A stretch of 64,000 nucleotides of DNA from Streptococcus sanguinis (GCF_019929225.1 NZ_JAHZPA010000001.1:390805-454804); one strand, 5' to 3'. Numbered from the stretch's first letter, positions 1 through 8,920 are shown. Translations and numbers: made by a program. The notes: a model not told the origin generated them from the letters alone.

Positions 1-110
1 AGGGAGATAGTTTCCTTCTAGCTCTGCCGCAGAGTCAATTCAGCATTAACAAGATCAGCTTCCAGAACGGTGCTGCTAAAATCCAGTTCAGCATGGGTTA
101 TGGAATCTAA
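1..110 (+). CDS. C-terminal end of an unidentified protein (partial)
   Basis: An open frame enters from the left edge and stops with TAA at 108-110, giving about 35 codons that end in the residues FSMGYGI. There is too little sequence to assign a family. The frame is open over its whole visible length and the next gene starts 90 bases later with its own ribosome binding site, so this is most simply the tail of an upstream + strand gene. Confidence 0.5.
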   Translation, partial: GDSFLLALPQSQFSINKISFQNGAAKIQFSMGYGI

Positions 111-200
111 AAAAGAAAACTTCATTTGAGGAGGAGTCCTTCCGAATCAAATGGAGTTTTTATACTATTATTTGAGTAATGTCATTGTGAGGGAGAAAAG

Positions 201-1061
201 ATGCCTATTCCTAATATCCAGCAAGAGGAGCTGATTGTTATTGATGACAATCTGCGTTTGCGGGCCTATGATGGCCAGTTTGAGTTAGCCTTAGATTGGT
301 ACCAAGATCCAGATACGATTTATATGATTGATGGCAGAAGAGACCCCTATCCGTCGGAGCGAGTTCAAAGAATGTATGAATATCTTGCTAGGCAAGGTGA
401 AGTGTATTTTATTGAGGTTTGGGAGACGGAGTGCTGGCTGGCCATTGGGGATGTGACCTTTTGGCAAGATGATTTGCCTATTGTCATTGGAAATGCGGAC
501 TACCGTAGGAAAGGAGTTGGCAAGAAAGTTCTTTCTGCTTTGATACAGCGCGCACGCAATCTAGGCTATCAGAAACTAACAGTTCAAGAAATTTATGATT
601 TCAATCAGCCCTCTTGCAGTCTATTTGAGTCGCTTGGTTTCTATCCAACTCATGCTAGGGAGAGAGGTAGGTCCTATACACTTGATTTGACCTTGCCCAT
701 AGCGCAGATCCAGCCCAGTCAGTTCTACCTTTCACGGGAAAAGCTGGACAGGATTAGCATTGATTTTGACCAACAAGAACTTGAAGCTTTACCTGTCAAG
801 TGCATGGATGGAAAAGTTTTCTTTACTGATGGACATAGCAGAGCCTTTAAGGCATATCAGGCTGGCCTCTCTCATATCCCCATCTATTATGATAGGGATG
901 AGCTTAACTGGGATTTTTATCAATACTGTGTTCAGGCTTGTCAAGAAAGAGGCATCTTCTCGATAGCTGATTTACAGAACCGCATCTTGTCCAAGGAAGA
1001 TTATCAGACCAAATGGCTTGATTGGTGTAAAAGAGAAGCTAGAAAATTTGATAAGAGCTGA
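201..1061 (+). CDS. GNAT acetyltransferase fused to a ParB-like C-terminal domain
   Basis: The 286-residue protein has an N-terminal GNAT fold (about 15-165) with the acetyl-CoA binding motif R-K-G-V-G at 103-107, followed by the typical GNAT tail with N-x-x-S-x-x-L-F-E-S-L-G-F. The last 120 residues are a separate domain containing D-G-H-S-R-A-F at 210-216, which resembles the phosphate-binding signature of the ParB/sulfiredoxin superfamily (DGHxR). The start has a GAGGGAGAAAAG ribosome site. The substrate is unknown. The GNAT call is firm; the ParB-like call rests on one motif plus its surrounding helix pattern. Confidence 0.75.
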   Translation: MPIPNIQQEELIVIDDNLRLRAYDGQFELALDWYQDPDTIYMIDGRRDPYPSERVQRMYEYLARQGEVYFIEVWETECWLAIGDVTFWQDDLPIVIGNADYRRKGVGKKVLSALIQRARNLGYQKLTVQEIYDFNQPSCSLFESLGFYPTHARERGRSYTLDLTLPIAQIQPSQFYLSREKLDRISIDFDQQELEALPVKCMDGKVFFTDGHSRAFKAYQAGLSHIPIYYDRDELNWDFYQYCVQACQERGIFSIADLQNRILSKEDYQTKWLDWCKREARKFDKS

Positions 1062-1077
1062 TATCGCGAAGCTCTTG

Positions 1078-1086
1078 TGTTATAAT
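1078..1086 (+). promoter_or_regulatory. Extended -10 promoter for cutC
   Basis: TGT followed by TATAAT (1081-1086) forms an extended -10 element 36 bases before the cutC start. No good -35 is visible, which is common for extended -10 promoters in streptococci. Confidence 0.5.
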
Positions 1087-1122
1087 AGATAGAGGGAATC
1101 AATATATTAAATCAGAGGTGAG

Positions 1123-1758
1123 ATGATGCTTTATGAATTTTGTGCGGAAAATGTAACCTTGTTAGAAAAGGCTATGAAGGCGGGAGCCCAGCGGATTGAG
1201 CTCTGTGATAATCTGGCTGTCGGTGGTACGACGCCCAGCTACGGCGTAATTCAAGCAGCAGTTGACTTAGCCAAGCCTTACGGTGCGACTGTGATGACTA
1301 TGATTCGGCCACGGGGCGGTGATTTTGTTTACTCGGATCTTGAAATTGAGATTATGCTGGCAGATATCCAAAAAGCCAAGGAAGTCGGCAGTCAGGGAGT
1401 CGTTTTTGGTGTCTTGACGGAGAAGAACGAAATAGATGTTTCGAAGATGCAGTGCCTGCTAGAGGCTTGCAAGGGACTGGAAGTAGTCTTTCACATGGCT
1501 TTTGACTCAATCCCAGCTGAATACCAGTTTGGCGAAATGGACTGGCTGATTGAGAACGGTGTCCAGCGAATTTTGACCCACGGAGGACCTGCCAGTGAGC
1601 CGATTGAGGAGCATTTTGCTTGGCTGGACGAATTAATCGAGCATGCTGCTGATCGGATTGATATCATGCCGGGTGGAGGCATTCATTTAGGCAATCGTCA
1701 GCAAATTATAGACAGTCTGGCAGTAGAACAGCTGCATGGAACTAAAATTGTATTTTAA
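1123..1758 (+). CDS. cutC: CutC family copper homeostasis protein
   Basis: The 211-residue protein matches the CutC TIM-barrel family throughout: the opening Y-E-F-C-A-E-N, the R-I-E-L-C-D-N-L strand, G-G-T-T-P-S-Y-G, M-I-R-P-R-G-G-D-F-V-Y and the late L-T-H-G-G segment. The family is linked to copper tolerance but its biochemical activity is not settled. It is a little shorter than the roughly 240 residues of the E. coli protein. The start is an ATGATG doublet after GAGGTG; either ATG could be used. The next gene follows 34 bases later and may be cotranscribed. Confidence 0.88.
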   Translation: MMLYEFCAENVTLLEKAMKAGAQRIELCDNLAVGGTTPSYGVIQAAVDLAKPYGATVMTMIRPRGGDFVYSDLEIEIMLADIQKAKEVGSQGVVFGVLTEKNEIDVSKMQCLLEACKGLEVVFHMAFDSIPAEYQFGEMDWLIENGVQRILTHGGPASEPIEEHFAWLDELIEHAADRIDIMPGGGIHLGNRQQIIDSLAVEQLHGTKIVF

Positions 1759-1792
1759 GGAGGGGTAAGCTGCGCTAGCAGCGGCTAAGTAG

Positions 1793-2464
1793 ATGTTGGA
1801 ACTATTTGAAAAATACAAGGCTAATCCAGACAAGCTTCAGATTTACGGTTTTAAGGAGTCTGACGGGGCTTACCATTTCTCGCAGAAGATTATGAAGGGT
1901 GACTTTCGCTTGGAGGTGACTATCAGAGATGGGAAGCTGGACTATCAGGTCTTTGATTGTGATACTGATGACGCCTATCTGCAGGTCAAGATGGAGCAGG
2001 TGACGGGTGAGTTTGTTGGGCAGGTTCGTGAAGCTTGTCAGGCAGAACTGCTGGCTATCCGTCAGCACTGTTTTGATGAGGTTGGCTTTCTCTATGAGCA
2101 GAGTAAGCGACTGCGGGATCACGCAACTGAGGTTTATCAGGGGCAAATAGAGTACCTCTGGGAGAAGTCTTCGAGAAAGAGCTCAACCAAGGCTGGAGTT
2201 TTCCGTCACTATGATAGTAAAAAATGGTACGGAGCTTTTCTGACCACAGACTGGTCAAAGTTTGAAGCAGATCGAAGCGGCGCTATTGAGGTGCTGAATG
2301 TTAAGAATGACCATGTGGCAGAGCTGGTTCAGAAAAAGGGGATTTACCCGGCCTTTCACATGAATAAGAAATATTGGCTCAGTCTGCCCTTGAATGATAC
2401 CCTGAGCGATCAGGAAATTTTTGATTTACTGGCTGTTAGTTACCAGCTGACCGGTAAAAAATAG
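1793..2464 (+). CDS. MmcQ/YjbR-like protein
   Basis: This 223-residue soluble protein ends in a domain (about 105-220) with W-Y-G-A-F near its start, then V-L-N-V-K, Y-P-A-F-H-M-N-K-K-Y-W and a final L-x-x-S-Y, the pattern of the MmcQ/YjbR family with a double-wing, CyaY-like fold. The N-terminal 100 residues are less characteristic. The family is often called DNA-binding, but its function is not established. It sits behind cutC and is followed by a hairpin terminator, so the two may form one small unit. Confidence 0.65.
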   Translation: MLELFEKYKANPDKLQIYGFKESDGAYHFSQKIMKGDFRLEVTIRDGKLDYQVFDCDTDDAYLQVKMEQVTGEFVGQVREACQAELLAIRQHCFDEVGFLYEQSKRLRDHATEVYQGQIEYLWEKSSRKSSTKAGVFRHYDSKKWYGAFLTTDWSKFEADRSGAIEVLNVKNDHVAELVQKKGIYPAFHMNKKYWLSLPLNDTLSDQEIFDLLAVSYQLTGKK

Positions 2465-2470
2465 AATCGA

Positions 2471-2505
2471 AGCACAGCGCTCCAATCCGCTGTGTTTCAT
2501 TTTTC
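2471..2505 (+). terminator. Rho-independent terminator
   Basis: CACAGCG (2473-2479) pairs with CGCTGTG (2488-2494) around an 8-base loop and is followed by a T-rich run. It ends the cutC / YjbR-like unit. A TATAAT at 2518-2523 lies just downstream and probably serves the ABC transporter. Confidence 0.7.
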
Positions 2506-2551
2506 CTCAAAAAACAGTATAATAAAAAGACTAGTAAGAATAGGAGAAATT

Positions 2552-4294
2552 ATGAACCTCATTAGAAAATTAGCCTGGTTTTTTAAGTTGGAAAAGCGGC
2601 GCTATATCATCGGTATCTTGGCCTTGTCCTTGGTCAGTGTCTTCAATCTGATACCGCCCAGAGTCATCGGTCAGGTTATTGACCGAATTGCTAGCAAACA
2701 TCTGACTTCTCAAGAGCTGCTCTTTAATTTGCTGTTGCTGATTGCTTCAGCTTTTATCATGTACGGCCTGCGTTATGTCTGGCGCCTTTATATCTTAGGG
2801 ACGTCCAATAACCTGGGACGGATTCTGCGCTCTCGATTGTTCGAGCACTTTACTCACATGTCTCCCTCTTTTTATCAGAAATACCGTACAGGGGATTTGA
2901 TGGCTCATGCGACCAACGATATCAATGCAGTTGTTAGTCTGGCTGGTGGTGGAGTCATGTCAGCTGTGGATGCTTCTATTACAGCCTTGGTGACCCTGCT
3001 GACCATGTTTTTCGTTTTGGACTGGCGGCTGACCTTGATTGCCATTGTGCCCATGCCTTTCTTGTCGTGGGGTACGGGCTTGATTGGTCGAAAAAATCAT
3101 GAAAGTTTTAAGGCTGCTCAAGAGGCATTTTCAGATTTGAACAATAAGGTACAGGAGAGTGTTTCAGGGATTCGAGTGACCAAGTCCTTTGGCTATCAGG
3201 AGGCGGAGACTCAGTCTTTTGCCAAGACAAATCAAGAAGTCTACGAAAAAAATGTTTTGGCTGCCAAGTACGATTCTCTTTTTGACCCCTTGGTTTTGCT
3301 TTTTATCGGTCTTTCTTATGTTTTGACCTTGATTTTCGGTGGAATTTTTATCTCCCAAGGGCAGTTTACCATAGGAGAGTTGGTTACCTTTATCACTTAT
3401 CTGGATATGCTGGTTTGGCCGCTGCAGGCTACAGGCTATCTTTTTAACATCGGCCAGCGAGGGGCTGTTTCCTATGAACGGATTGAGAAGCTGCTGGCTC
3501 AGGAGTCGGAGGTCAAGGAAGCTGAAGAACCCCTCTCTCATGCGGAAAATGGTCGATTGGATTATGACATTCAGAAGTTTGCTTATGCAGAGGAGACTAG
3601 TTTATCGGATATTTATTTTTCCATTGAGCAGGGACAGACACTGGGAATTGTCGGACAGACGGGCTCTGGGAAGACCACTCTTCTGCGCTTGTTGCTGCGG
3701 GAGCAGGATATTCAGGAGGGGGCTATCTATCTGAATGGCCATGATATCCGAGACTACCGCCTCAAAGACTTGCGCCGTCTCATCGGATATGTACCACAGG
3801 AACAAATGCTCTTTGCTCTGTCCATTCGGGACAATATCCGCTTTGCTAACCCCCAGCTGACAGATAGTCAGGTTCTAGCTGCCGCTCAACTCTGCGGTGT
3901 GTATGAGGATATTCAGGCTATGCCAGAGGGGTTGGATACGATTGTCGGTGAGCGTGGCTTGTCTCTGTCTGGTGGGCAGAAGCAGCGCTTGGCGATGAGT
4001 CGGGCTATTATTACCAATCCTGAAATTCTGATTTTAGATGATTCCTTGTCGGCTGTTGATGCCAAGACGGAGCATATGATTTTAGAAAATCTAAAGTCAG
4101 AGCGTGCTGGCAAGACAACCATCATCACAGCTCATCGGCTGTCAGCCTTGGTGCATGCAGACCTGATTTTGGTCATGGAAGAAGGACGTATCAAGGAGCG
4201 GGGCACCCACCAAGAGCTATTGGAGCAAAAGGGCTGGTATGCTCAGACATACCATAATCAGCAGCTGGCAGAAAGCTTGAAGGAGGAAGATTAA
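2552..4294 (+). CDS. Heterodimeric ABC exporter, subunit 1 (non-catalytic Walker B)
   Basis: This is a half-transporter of about 580 residues: six membrane helices (about 20-300) followed by a nucleotide-binding domain. Walker A is G-Q-T-G-S-G-K-T-T, the signature is the canonical L-S-G-G-Q, and Walker B ends in L-I-L-D-D, with Asp in place of the catalytic Glu. The H-loop keeps its His (A-H-R-L-S). I chose ATG 2552 because it has AGGAGAAAT before it and a TATAAT at 2518-2523 would lie inside a longer version. The partner starts two bases after the stop. The pair resembles LmrCD/BmrCD/TM287-288 multidrug exporters; the substrate is unknown. Confidence 0.9.
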   Translation: MNLIRKLAWFFKLEKRRYIIGILALSLVSVFNLIPPRVIGQVIDRIASKHLTSQELLFNLLLLIASAFIMYGLRYVWRLYILGTSNNLGRILRSRLFEHFTHMSPSFYQKYRTGDLMAHATNDINAVVSLAGGGVMSAVDASITALVTLLTMFFVLDWRLTLIAIVPMPFLSWGTGLIGRKNHESFKAAQEAFSDLNNKVQESVSGIRVTKSFGYQEAETQSFAKTNQEVYEKNVLAAKYDSLFDPLVLLFIGLSYVLTLIFGGIFISQGQFTIGELVTFITYLDMLVWPLQATGYLFNIGQRGAVSYERIEKLLAQESEVKEAEEPLSHAENGRLDYDIQKFAYAEETSLSDIYFSIEQGQTLGIVGQTGSGKTTLLRLLLREQDIQEGAIYLNGHDIRDYRLKDLRRLIGYVPQEQMLFALSIRDNIRFANPQLTDSQVLAAAQLCGVYEDIQAMPEGLDTIVGERGLSLSGGQKQRLAMSRAIITNPEILILDDSLSAVDAKTEHMILENLKSERAGKTTIITAHRLSALVHADLILVMEEGRIKERGTHQELLEQKGWYAQTYHNQQLAESLKEED

Positions 4295-4295
4295 T

Positions 4296-6035
4296 ATGAA
4301 AAAGAAAGCAACTTTTCATCGCCTCCTTGGCTATATGTGGCGCTACAGGATAGTGAGCAGCATGGCCTTGACCTTCATCCTGCTGACGACTCTGGTCACA
4401 ACGGCGTTGCCGCTTCTGGCTCGCTATTTTATTGATCAGTTTATTGGCCGCAATCAAGCCTGGGCTGGCCTGCCTTTGCTGGCTCTTTACTATGGTCTTT
4501 TCCTCTTGCGGGTACTTTTTACCTTCTTGGGAAAGTATTTCTTTGCGCGTGTGGCTCAAAGTGTGGTTCGGGACTTGCGACAGGAAAGCTTTGCCAATAT
4601 CCAGCGTCTGCAAATGGCTTATTTTGATCGAACGCCAGCTGGTGCTATCGTTTCCCGCCTGACTAATGATACTCAGGCAGTCGCAGATATGTTCAGTGAG
4701 ATTTTTTCTAATTTTTTGAGCTCCTTGCTGATTTTAGTTGTTACTTTGAGCGCCATGTTTGCCCTCAACTGGCAATTGACCCTGATGATCGCTCTCTTTT
4801 TGCCTTTGATGGCAGCCTCTATCTTGCTTTATCAGCATCTATCCAATCGTCAGCTGAAGCAGGTTCGGAATAAGCTCAGCGATTTAAATGTCAAGCTATC
4901 TGAGAGTATTGAAGGGATGCGGATTATTCAGGCTTTTGGGCAAGAGAAGCGCTTGTTGCGGGAATTTGAAGAAATTAACGGTCAGCATTTAGGCTTCACC
5001 AATCGCTATCTCAATATCAATAGTCTCTTTCTGAGGCCGGCCATGTCCCTGCTGAAAATCTTGGCTTATGGAGTGATTCTGACTTACTTTGGCTTGACTT
5101 GGCAAGTGGCGGGAATTACGGCTGGTATTATGTATGCCTTTATCCAGTATGTCAATCAACTTTTTAATCCTTTGATTGATGTTATGCAGAATTACTCTGT
5201 TCTGCAGACATCTATGGTTGCTGCGGAGCGGGTTTTTGAAATCATGGATCGCACAGATTATGAGCCTGAGCAGGCTAACCAAGACTTGCAAATCCAAGAT
5301 GGCAGCATCGAATTCAAGCATGTTTCCTTTTCTTATGATGGGAAGCGTGATGTTTTGCGAGATATCTCCTTTTCTGTCAAAAAAGGCCAGACGATTGCCT
5401 TTGTGGGTTCGACTGGCTCTGGCAAGTCCTCTATTATCAATCTTTTCCTACGTTTTTATGAGTTTGAGCGGGGGCAGATTTTGATTGATGGCCGTGACAT
5501 TAAAGACTTTAGTCAGGAGGAGCTGCGGCGAAAGATTGGTCTTGTTTTACAGGATCCCTTCCTTTATCACGGTAGCGTTGCTTCCAATATTCAGCTTTAC
5601 CAAGAGCAGCTGACGCGAGAAGAAATTATAGAAGCGGCTAAGTTTGTAGACGCTCATGGCTTTATCAGTCAGCTGCCTCAAGGCTATGATGCCCCTGTGA
5701 CTGAGCGGGGAGCGACTTTTTCCAGCGGTCAGCGGCAGCTTCTAGCTTTTGCCAGAACCATTGCCACCAAGCCTAAAATCTTGATTTTGGATGAGGCGAC
5801 AGCCAATATTGATTCGGAGACAGAGGAGTTGATTCAAGCCTCACTGAGAAAAATGCGTCAGGGACGGACCACCATTGCCATTGCTCACCGGCTGTCTACT
5901 ATTCAGGATGCCGACTGCATCTATGTCTTAGATAAGGGCCGCATTATCGAATCTGGCAGCCACGAAGAATTGCTAGCTCAAGATGGCACCTATAAGAAAA
6001 TGTACCAACTGCAGGCTGGGATGATGGAATCTTGA
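4296..6035 (+). CDS. Heterodimeric ABC exporter, subunit 2 (catalytic)
   Basis: This 579-residue half-transporter has six membrane helices then a nucleotide-binding domain with Walker A G-S-T-G-S-G-K-S-S, a degenerate signature F-S-S-G-Q and an intact Walker B L-I-L-D-E with catalytic Glu. Together with subunit 1 this gives one complete and one degenerate ATP site, the standard asymmetry of heterodimeric type IV exporters. It is translated immediately after subunit 1 from an ATG preceded by GGAGGAAGATTAAT. A hairpin follows the stop and separates it from the convergent pdxR. Confidence 0.9.
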   Translation: MKKKATFHRLLGYMWRYRIVSSMALTFILLTTLVTTALPLLARYFIDQFIGRNQAWAGLPLLALYYGLFLLRVLFTFLGKYFFARVAQSVVRDLRQESFANIQRLQMAYFDRTPAGAIVSRLTNDTQAVADMFSEIFSNFLSSLLILVVTLSAMFALNWQLTLMIALFLPLMAASILLYQHLSNRQLKQVRNKLSDLNVKLSESIEGMRIIQAFGQEKRLLREFEEINGQHLGFTNRYLNINSLFLRPAMSLLKILAYGVILTYFGLTWQVAGITAGIMYAFIQYVNQLFNPLIDVMQNYSVLQTSMVAAERVFEIMDRTDYEPEQANQDLQIQDGSIEFKHVSFSYDGKRDVLRDISFSVKKGQTIAFVGSTGSGKSSIINLFLRFYEFERGQILIDGRDIKDFSQEELRRKIGLVLQDPFLYHGSVASNIQLYQEQLTREEIIEAAKFVDAHGFISQLPQGYDAPVTERGATFSSGQRQLLAFARTIATKPKILILDEATANIDSETEELIQASLRKMRQGRTTIAIAHRLSTIQDADCIYVLDKGRIIESGSHEELLAQDGTYKKMYQLQAGMMES

Positions 6036-6055
6036 AAAGCCTGATTATAAATAAA

Positions 6056-6086
6056 AGGTGTAGAATTCCAAATGAATTCTACACCT
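6056..6086. terminator. Bidirectional terminator between convergent genes
   Basis: AGGTGTAGAATTC (6056-6068) and its exact complement (6074-6086) enclose a 5-base loop, with TATTTT on the right and an A-rich flank on the left that gives a U-tract on the other strand. It serves the ABC exporter and the convergent pdxR gene. Confidence 0.8.
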
Positions 6087-7359
6087 ATTTTAAATAGTCT
6101 TTTAGTTTCTCTAGATTTTCTTCTAAGTTATCATAAGGCAGCTTGGCATACTGGTAAGGGCAGCTAGCAAGGTAGCTTTGTTCAAAGAAGTCAAGCCGCA
6201 AACTGCTGTGTTTGAGAGCACTGACAGAAGAAAGTGACCTCAGGTCTAGCAGGATGCCGTCCTTGGTCAGATAGCTGGATAGCGGCAGTTGAGCTTGCTC
6301 CAGTAGTATTTGCGCCTTTCTTGCTTCCTCTTCTTGCAGCTGCAGCAGCGCCAGCCTATTTTTTTCAAACATGAGACTGTCGATGTAGAGAGATAGAGCC
6401 TTCTGCATGATGAGGTTGCTGTCATAATCTACGGCGCTTTTGTAAGCGATGAAGGTCTTTTGAATCTGGGGCGGAAGGAGCAGGGCAGTAATCCTCAAGG
6501 CTGGGAAAAGGCTGGTTGAAAAGGACTTGATGTAGATGACCCGCTGGCTATTGTCTAGATAATGAAAGGTTAGCTCCCGCCGGCTATCAAAGTCTGATAG
6601 GTAGTCATCTTCTACGATATAGACATTATAGAGCTGGGCTAGCCGAAGAATTTCTTCCTTTTCCTGCCGACTGTAAGAGTGGCCCAAGGGATAGTGAAAA
6701 CGCGGAATGGTGTAGAAAAACTTAATCTTTCCGCTTTGAAAAATCCTCTCCAGCTCTTGCAGATTAATCCCCTGCGGTGTCCTTTCAATGGTTTCATAAG
6801 GAAGCTTTTGGGCTAGCAGAAGATCATTAATCCGATGGTAGGTCGGCTGCTCCACCAAGATACGCTCTTTTTGGTTGGGAAAGTCAATCTGTGAAAGGAT
6901 ATAGAGGGCCTGCTGGGTACCGGAAGTCAGAACCAGCTGATCCCTAGAAGCATAGACAGCAGAGTCCAGCATTAGCTTTTGCACAGAGCGGCGCAGATCC
7001 TCCAGTCCTTCCTGCTGAGGGTAGTAGTTGAAGAGATAATTTTCGCGGCCAATCAGAGTTTCATTTACACAGAGTCGGAAATCCTCATAGGCTTGGTGGC
7101 GGTCATCCCTCACAGGCAGCTCCAAATCCTGCTTTTCTTCCTGAGCATTCTCCAGCACATAGTAGCCGCTTTTGGGAACGGCATAGATGTACTTCTGATA
7201 CTTGAGCTCAATCAGAGCCTTTTGCGCAGTATCCTTACTGCAGTGGTATCGCTCGGCTAGCTGTCGGACAGAAGGAATTTTCTGACCAGTTGCCAGTTTT
7301 CCCTCTTTAATATCCTTAGTAATCTTATCAATTATGCGTTGGTATTTTGCTTTAACCAT
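6085..7359 (-). CDS. pdxR: MocR/PdxR-type GntR regulator with aminotransferase-like domain
   Basis: The N-terminal 65 residues are a GntR winged helix (I-P-S-V-R-Q-L-A-E-R-Y then C-S-K-D-T-A). The rest is a fold-type I aminotransferase domain with S-G-T-Q-Q-A-L, V-E-D-D-Y-L and a PLP lysine in Y-I-K-S-F-S-T-S-L-F-P. This is the MocR subfamily. The divergent neighbours are a pyridoxal kinase and a PdxU-like transporter, matching the PdxR regulon layout known in streptococci, so PLP is the likely effector. I chose ATG 7359: it has GGGGACAG upstream, a GntR start there is of normal length, and longer starts would lie in or above the shared promoter. Confidence 0.85.
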   Translation of the reverse strand: MVKAKYQRIIDKITKDIKEGKLATGQKIPSVRQLAERYHCSKDTAQKALIELKYQKYIYAVPKSGYYVLENAQEEKQDLELPVRDDRHQAYEDFRLCVNETLIGRENYLFNYYPQQEGLEDLRRSVQKLMLDSAVYASRDQLVLTSGTQQALYILSQIDFPNQKERILVEQPTYHRINDLLLAQKLPYETIERTPQGINLQELERIFQSGKIKFFYTIPRFHYPLGHSYSRQEKEEILRLAQLYNVYIVEDDYLSDFDSRRELTFHYLDNSQRVIYIKSFSTSLFPALRITALLLPPQIQKTFIAYKSAVDYDSNLIMQKALSLYIDSLMFEKNRLALLQLQEEEARKAQILLEQAQLPLSSYLTKDGILLDLRSLSSVSALKHSSLRLDFFEQSYLASCPYQYAKLPYDNLEENLEKLKDYLK

Positions 7360-7392
7360 GAAACTGTCCCCATACAGATTTGATTTTTTCAT

Positions 7393-7422
7393 ATTGTAAC
7401 TCATTTTCAGATATTTTACAAT
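7393..7422. promoter_or_regulatory. Symmetric divergent promoter / probable PdxR operator
   Basis: ATTGTAA (7393-7399) and TTACAAT (7416-7422) form a perfect inverted repeat with 16 bases between. On the + strand it reads TTGTAA, 17 bases, TACAAT, a good promoter for pdxK. Because of the symmetry, the - strand reads the same, giving a promoter for pdxR. The repeat could be the operator as well as both promoters. Confidence 0.65.
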
Positions 7423-7443
7423 AGAGAGCAAGTAGGAGGAGTC

Positions 7444-8310
7444 ATGAAAACAAAAACAGTTATTCTGGCCACAGATATTTCTGGCTTAGGTAAGGTTGCC
7501 GCAACAGCTGCCCTGCCGCTCTTTGCAATTTGCCAGCTAGAGGTTGCCCTCTTGCCAACCATGATTCTGTCGTCCCATACAGGCGGTTTTCCAGACGTCT
7601 ATATAGATGATTACACGCATGGGATGCATGCTTTTTTGAAACAATGGCAGAGCCTGGAGTTCGACTTTTCAGCTTTGGTAACAGGATATTTGAAATCTGA
7701 CATACAGGTGGAAAATTTGCTGCGCTTTAAAAAGGAAAAAAGCTTGCCCCTTATCGTGGATCCTATCATGGGGGACAAGGGGACTTTTTATCAGGGATTT
7801 TCAGATGCCCATCTAGACCATATACGTCGCCTCTGCCAACATGCCGATTTGGTTCTGCCCAATTTGACGGAAACCTGTTTGTTGTTGGAGGAACCCTACG
7901 AAGATAGTTTATCAGAAGATAAATGGGAGGACTACTGCAAACGTTTGGCTGAGTTAGGACCGAGCGAGGTCTTGCTGACTGGCTTGCCCATGAAAGAGAA
8001 GCAGATTGGTGTGGCCTATTTTGATGCGGCAACAGAGGAGTTTAACCTCTTTTCTAGTCCGGCTTTGCCCCAGCAATTTTTTGGAACGGGTGATATATTG
8101 ACGACACTTGTAGCTGCCGCTTTTGTTCAGGGGGTCGACATCAAGCAAGCCCTACCTGTGATTTTGAAATTTATTGAAAAGAGCTTGGCACTTAGCTTTA
8201 AAGAGCAAATAGATCCAAAGAAGGGCGTTTTTTACCAACCCTACCTAGGAGAGCTTTTTGCTGATTTTCAAGCCTTAATGGAGGAAAAAGATGAAGAAAC
8301 AAACACTTGA
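7444..8310 (+). CDS. pdxK: Pyridoxal/pyridoxamine kinase
   Basis: This 288-residue protein has the PdxY/PdxK ribokinase-like pattern: L-S-S-H-T-G-G-F near residue 43, V-T-G-Y-L, V-D-P-I-M-G-D-K-G near residue 105, L-P-N-L-T-E, and the anion-hole motif G-T-G-D late in the protein. It phosphorylates B6 vitamers to PLP precursors in the cytosol. The start has TAGGAGGAGTC before it. It overlaps the following transporter gene by 20 bases, and it diverges from pdxR across a shared promoter, so salvage and uptake of B6 are probably controlled together. Confidence 0.87.
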   Translation: MKTKTVILATDISGLGKVAATAALPLFAICQLEVALLPTMILSSHTGGFPDVYIDDYTHGMHAFLKQWQSLEFDFSALVTGYLKSDIQVENLLRFKKEKSLPLIVDPIMGDKGTFYQGFSDAHLDHIRRLCQHADLVLPNLTETCLLLEEPYEDSLSEDKWEDYCKRLAELGPSEVLLTGLPMKEKQIGVAYFDAATEEFNLFSSPALPQQFFGTGDILTTLVAAAFVQGVDIKQALPVILKFIEKSLALSFKEQIDPKKGVFYQPYLGELFADFQALMEEKDEETNT

Positions 8311-8890
8311 TTTGCAAACCTTAACCATGATTAGTTTATTTGCTGCTTTGATTTTTTTGAGCATTCAGTTTTTTAAAATTCCTGTGGGAGCTCAGTTTAT
8401 TCACTTTGGGAATGCGCTGGTGGTAGTGGGTTGTCTGATTTTTGGCAGTAAACTCGGTTTTTTAGCGGCTGCTATTGGATTGGGAATATTTGACTTGCTA
8501 AATGGTTATGCAGCGGAAATCCCAGTTATCTTGCTAGAAGCTCTTGCGGTGGCCGCGGTGATTCATTTTCTGTATGAAGAACTTTTTCAGAGAAAGGATA
8601 AACTAAGAAATATTCTTGTGACAGCAGTAGCAGCAGCTTTGGTAAAAATTGTGCTTAATATCCTCAAGTACACTCTGACAGGAACACTGCTTGGCGGGAG
8701 TAGTTTACCAGCAGCCTTTTTGCTGGCAGTAGCTGAGATTACTGGTACATTTGGCTCCAGTCTAGCCACAGTCATCGCCGTCCCAATCTTATATCCAATC
8801 TTTAAGCAAATCAGAAAAGCGCACAAGCAAAGAAGGCCACTGAAAAGCAAGGATGAATCAATAATCAGCAGAAATAAAGAAACCGTCTGA
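8291..8890 (+). CDS. pdxU: ECF transporter S component, probable pyridoxine uptake (PdxU)
   Basis: The 199-residue protein has about six hydrophobic segments and the look of an ECF substrate-capture subunit: a charged N-terminus, then P-V-G-A-Q-F-I-H-F-G-N and F-G-S-K-L-G-F-L-A-A-A-I-G. It would work with the shared EcfAAT module encoded elsewhere. The vitamin assignment is inferred from its overlap with pdxK and the divergent pdxR. The ATG lies within pdxK, preceded by GGAGGAAAA. A terminator follows. Confidence 0.75.
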   Translation: MKKQTLDLQTLTMISLFAALIFLSIQFFKIPVGAQFIHFGNALVVVGCLIFGSKLGFLAAAIGLGIFDLLNGYAAEIPVILLEALAVAAVIHFLYEELFQRKDKLRNILVTAVAAALVKIVLNILKYTLTGTLLGGSSLPAAFLLAVAEITGTFGSSLATVIAVPILYPIFKQIRKAHKQRRPLKSKDESIISRNKETV

Positions 8891-8907
8891 GAATTCTCGG
8901 ACGGTTT
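8881..8907. terminator. Bidirectional terminator after pdxU
   Basis: AACCGTC and GACGGTT flank a self-complementary GAGAATTCTC core, and the stem is followed by TTTT. It lies between convergent genes and would work on both strands. Confidence 0.8.
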
Positions 8908-8920
8908 TAGTGTATTTGTC

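Noticed and set aside
2492..2551. Longer N-terminus for ABC subunit 1
   Set aside because: A TATAAT and the preceding terminator lie in this stretch, and ATG 2552 has a proper ribosome site.
3164..3541. Open frames on the reverse strand inside ABC, hydrolase, glnP and uvrB genes
   Set aside because: They lie opposite well-supported genes, lack ribosome sites and have no recognisable domains.
2552..6035. Degenerate signature and Walker B in the ABC pairs as signs of decay
   Set aside because: Asymmetric ATP sites are the normal state of heterodimeric exporters such as TM287/288; both pairs keep one full site.
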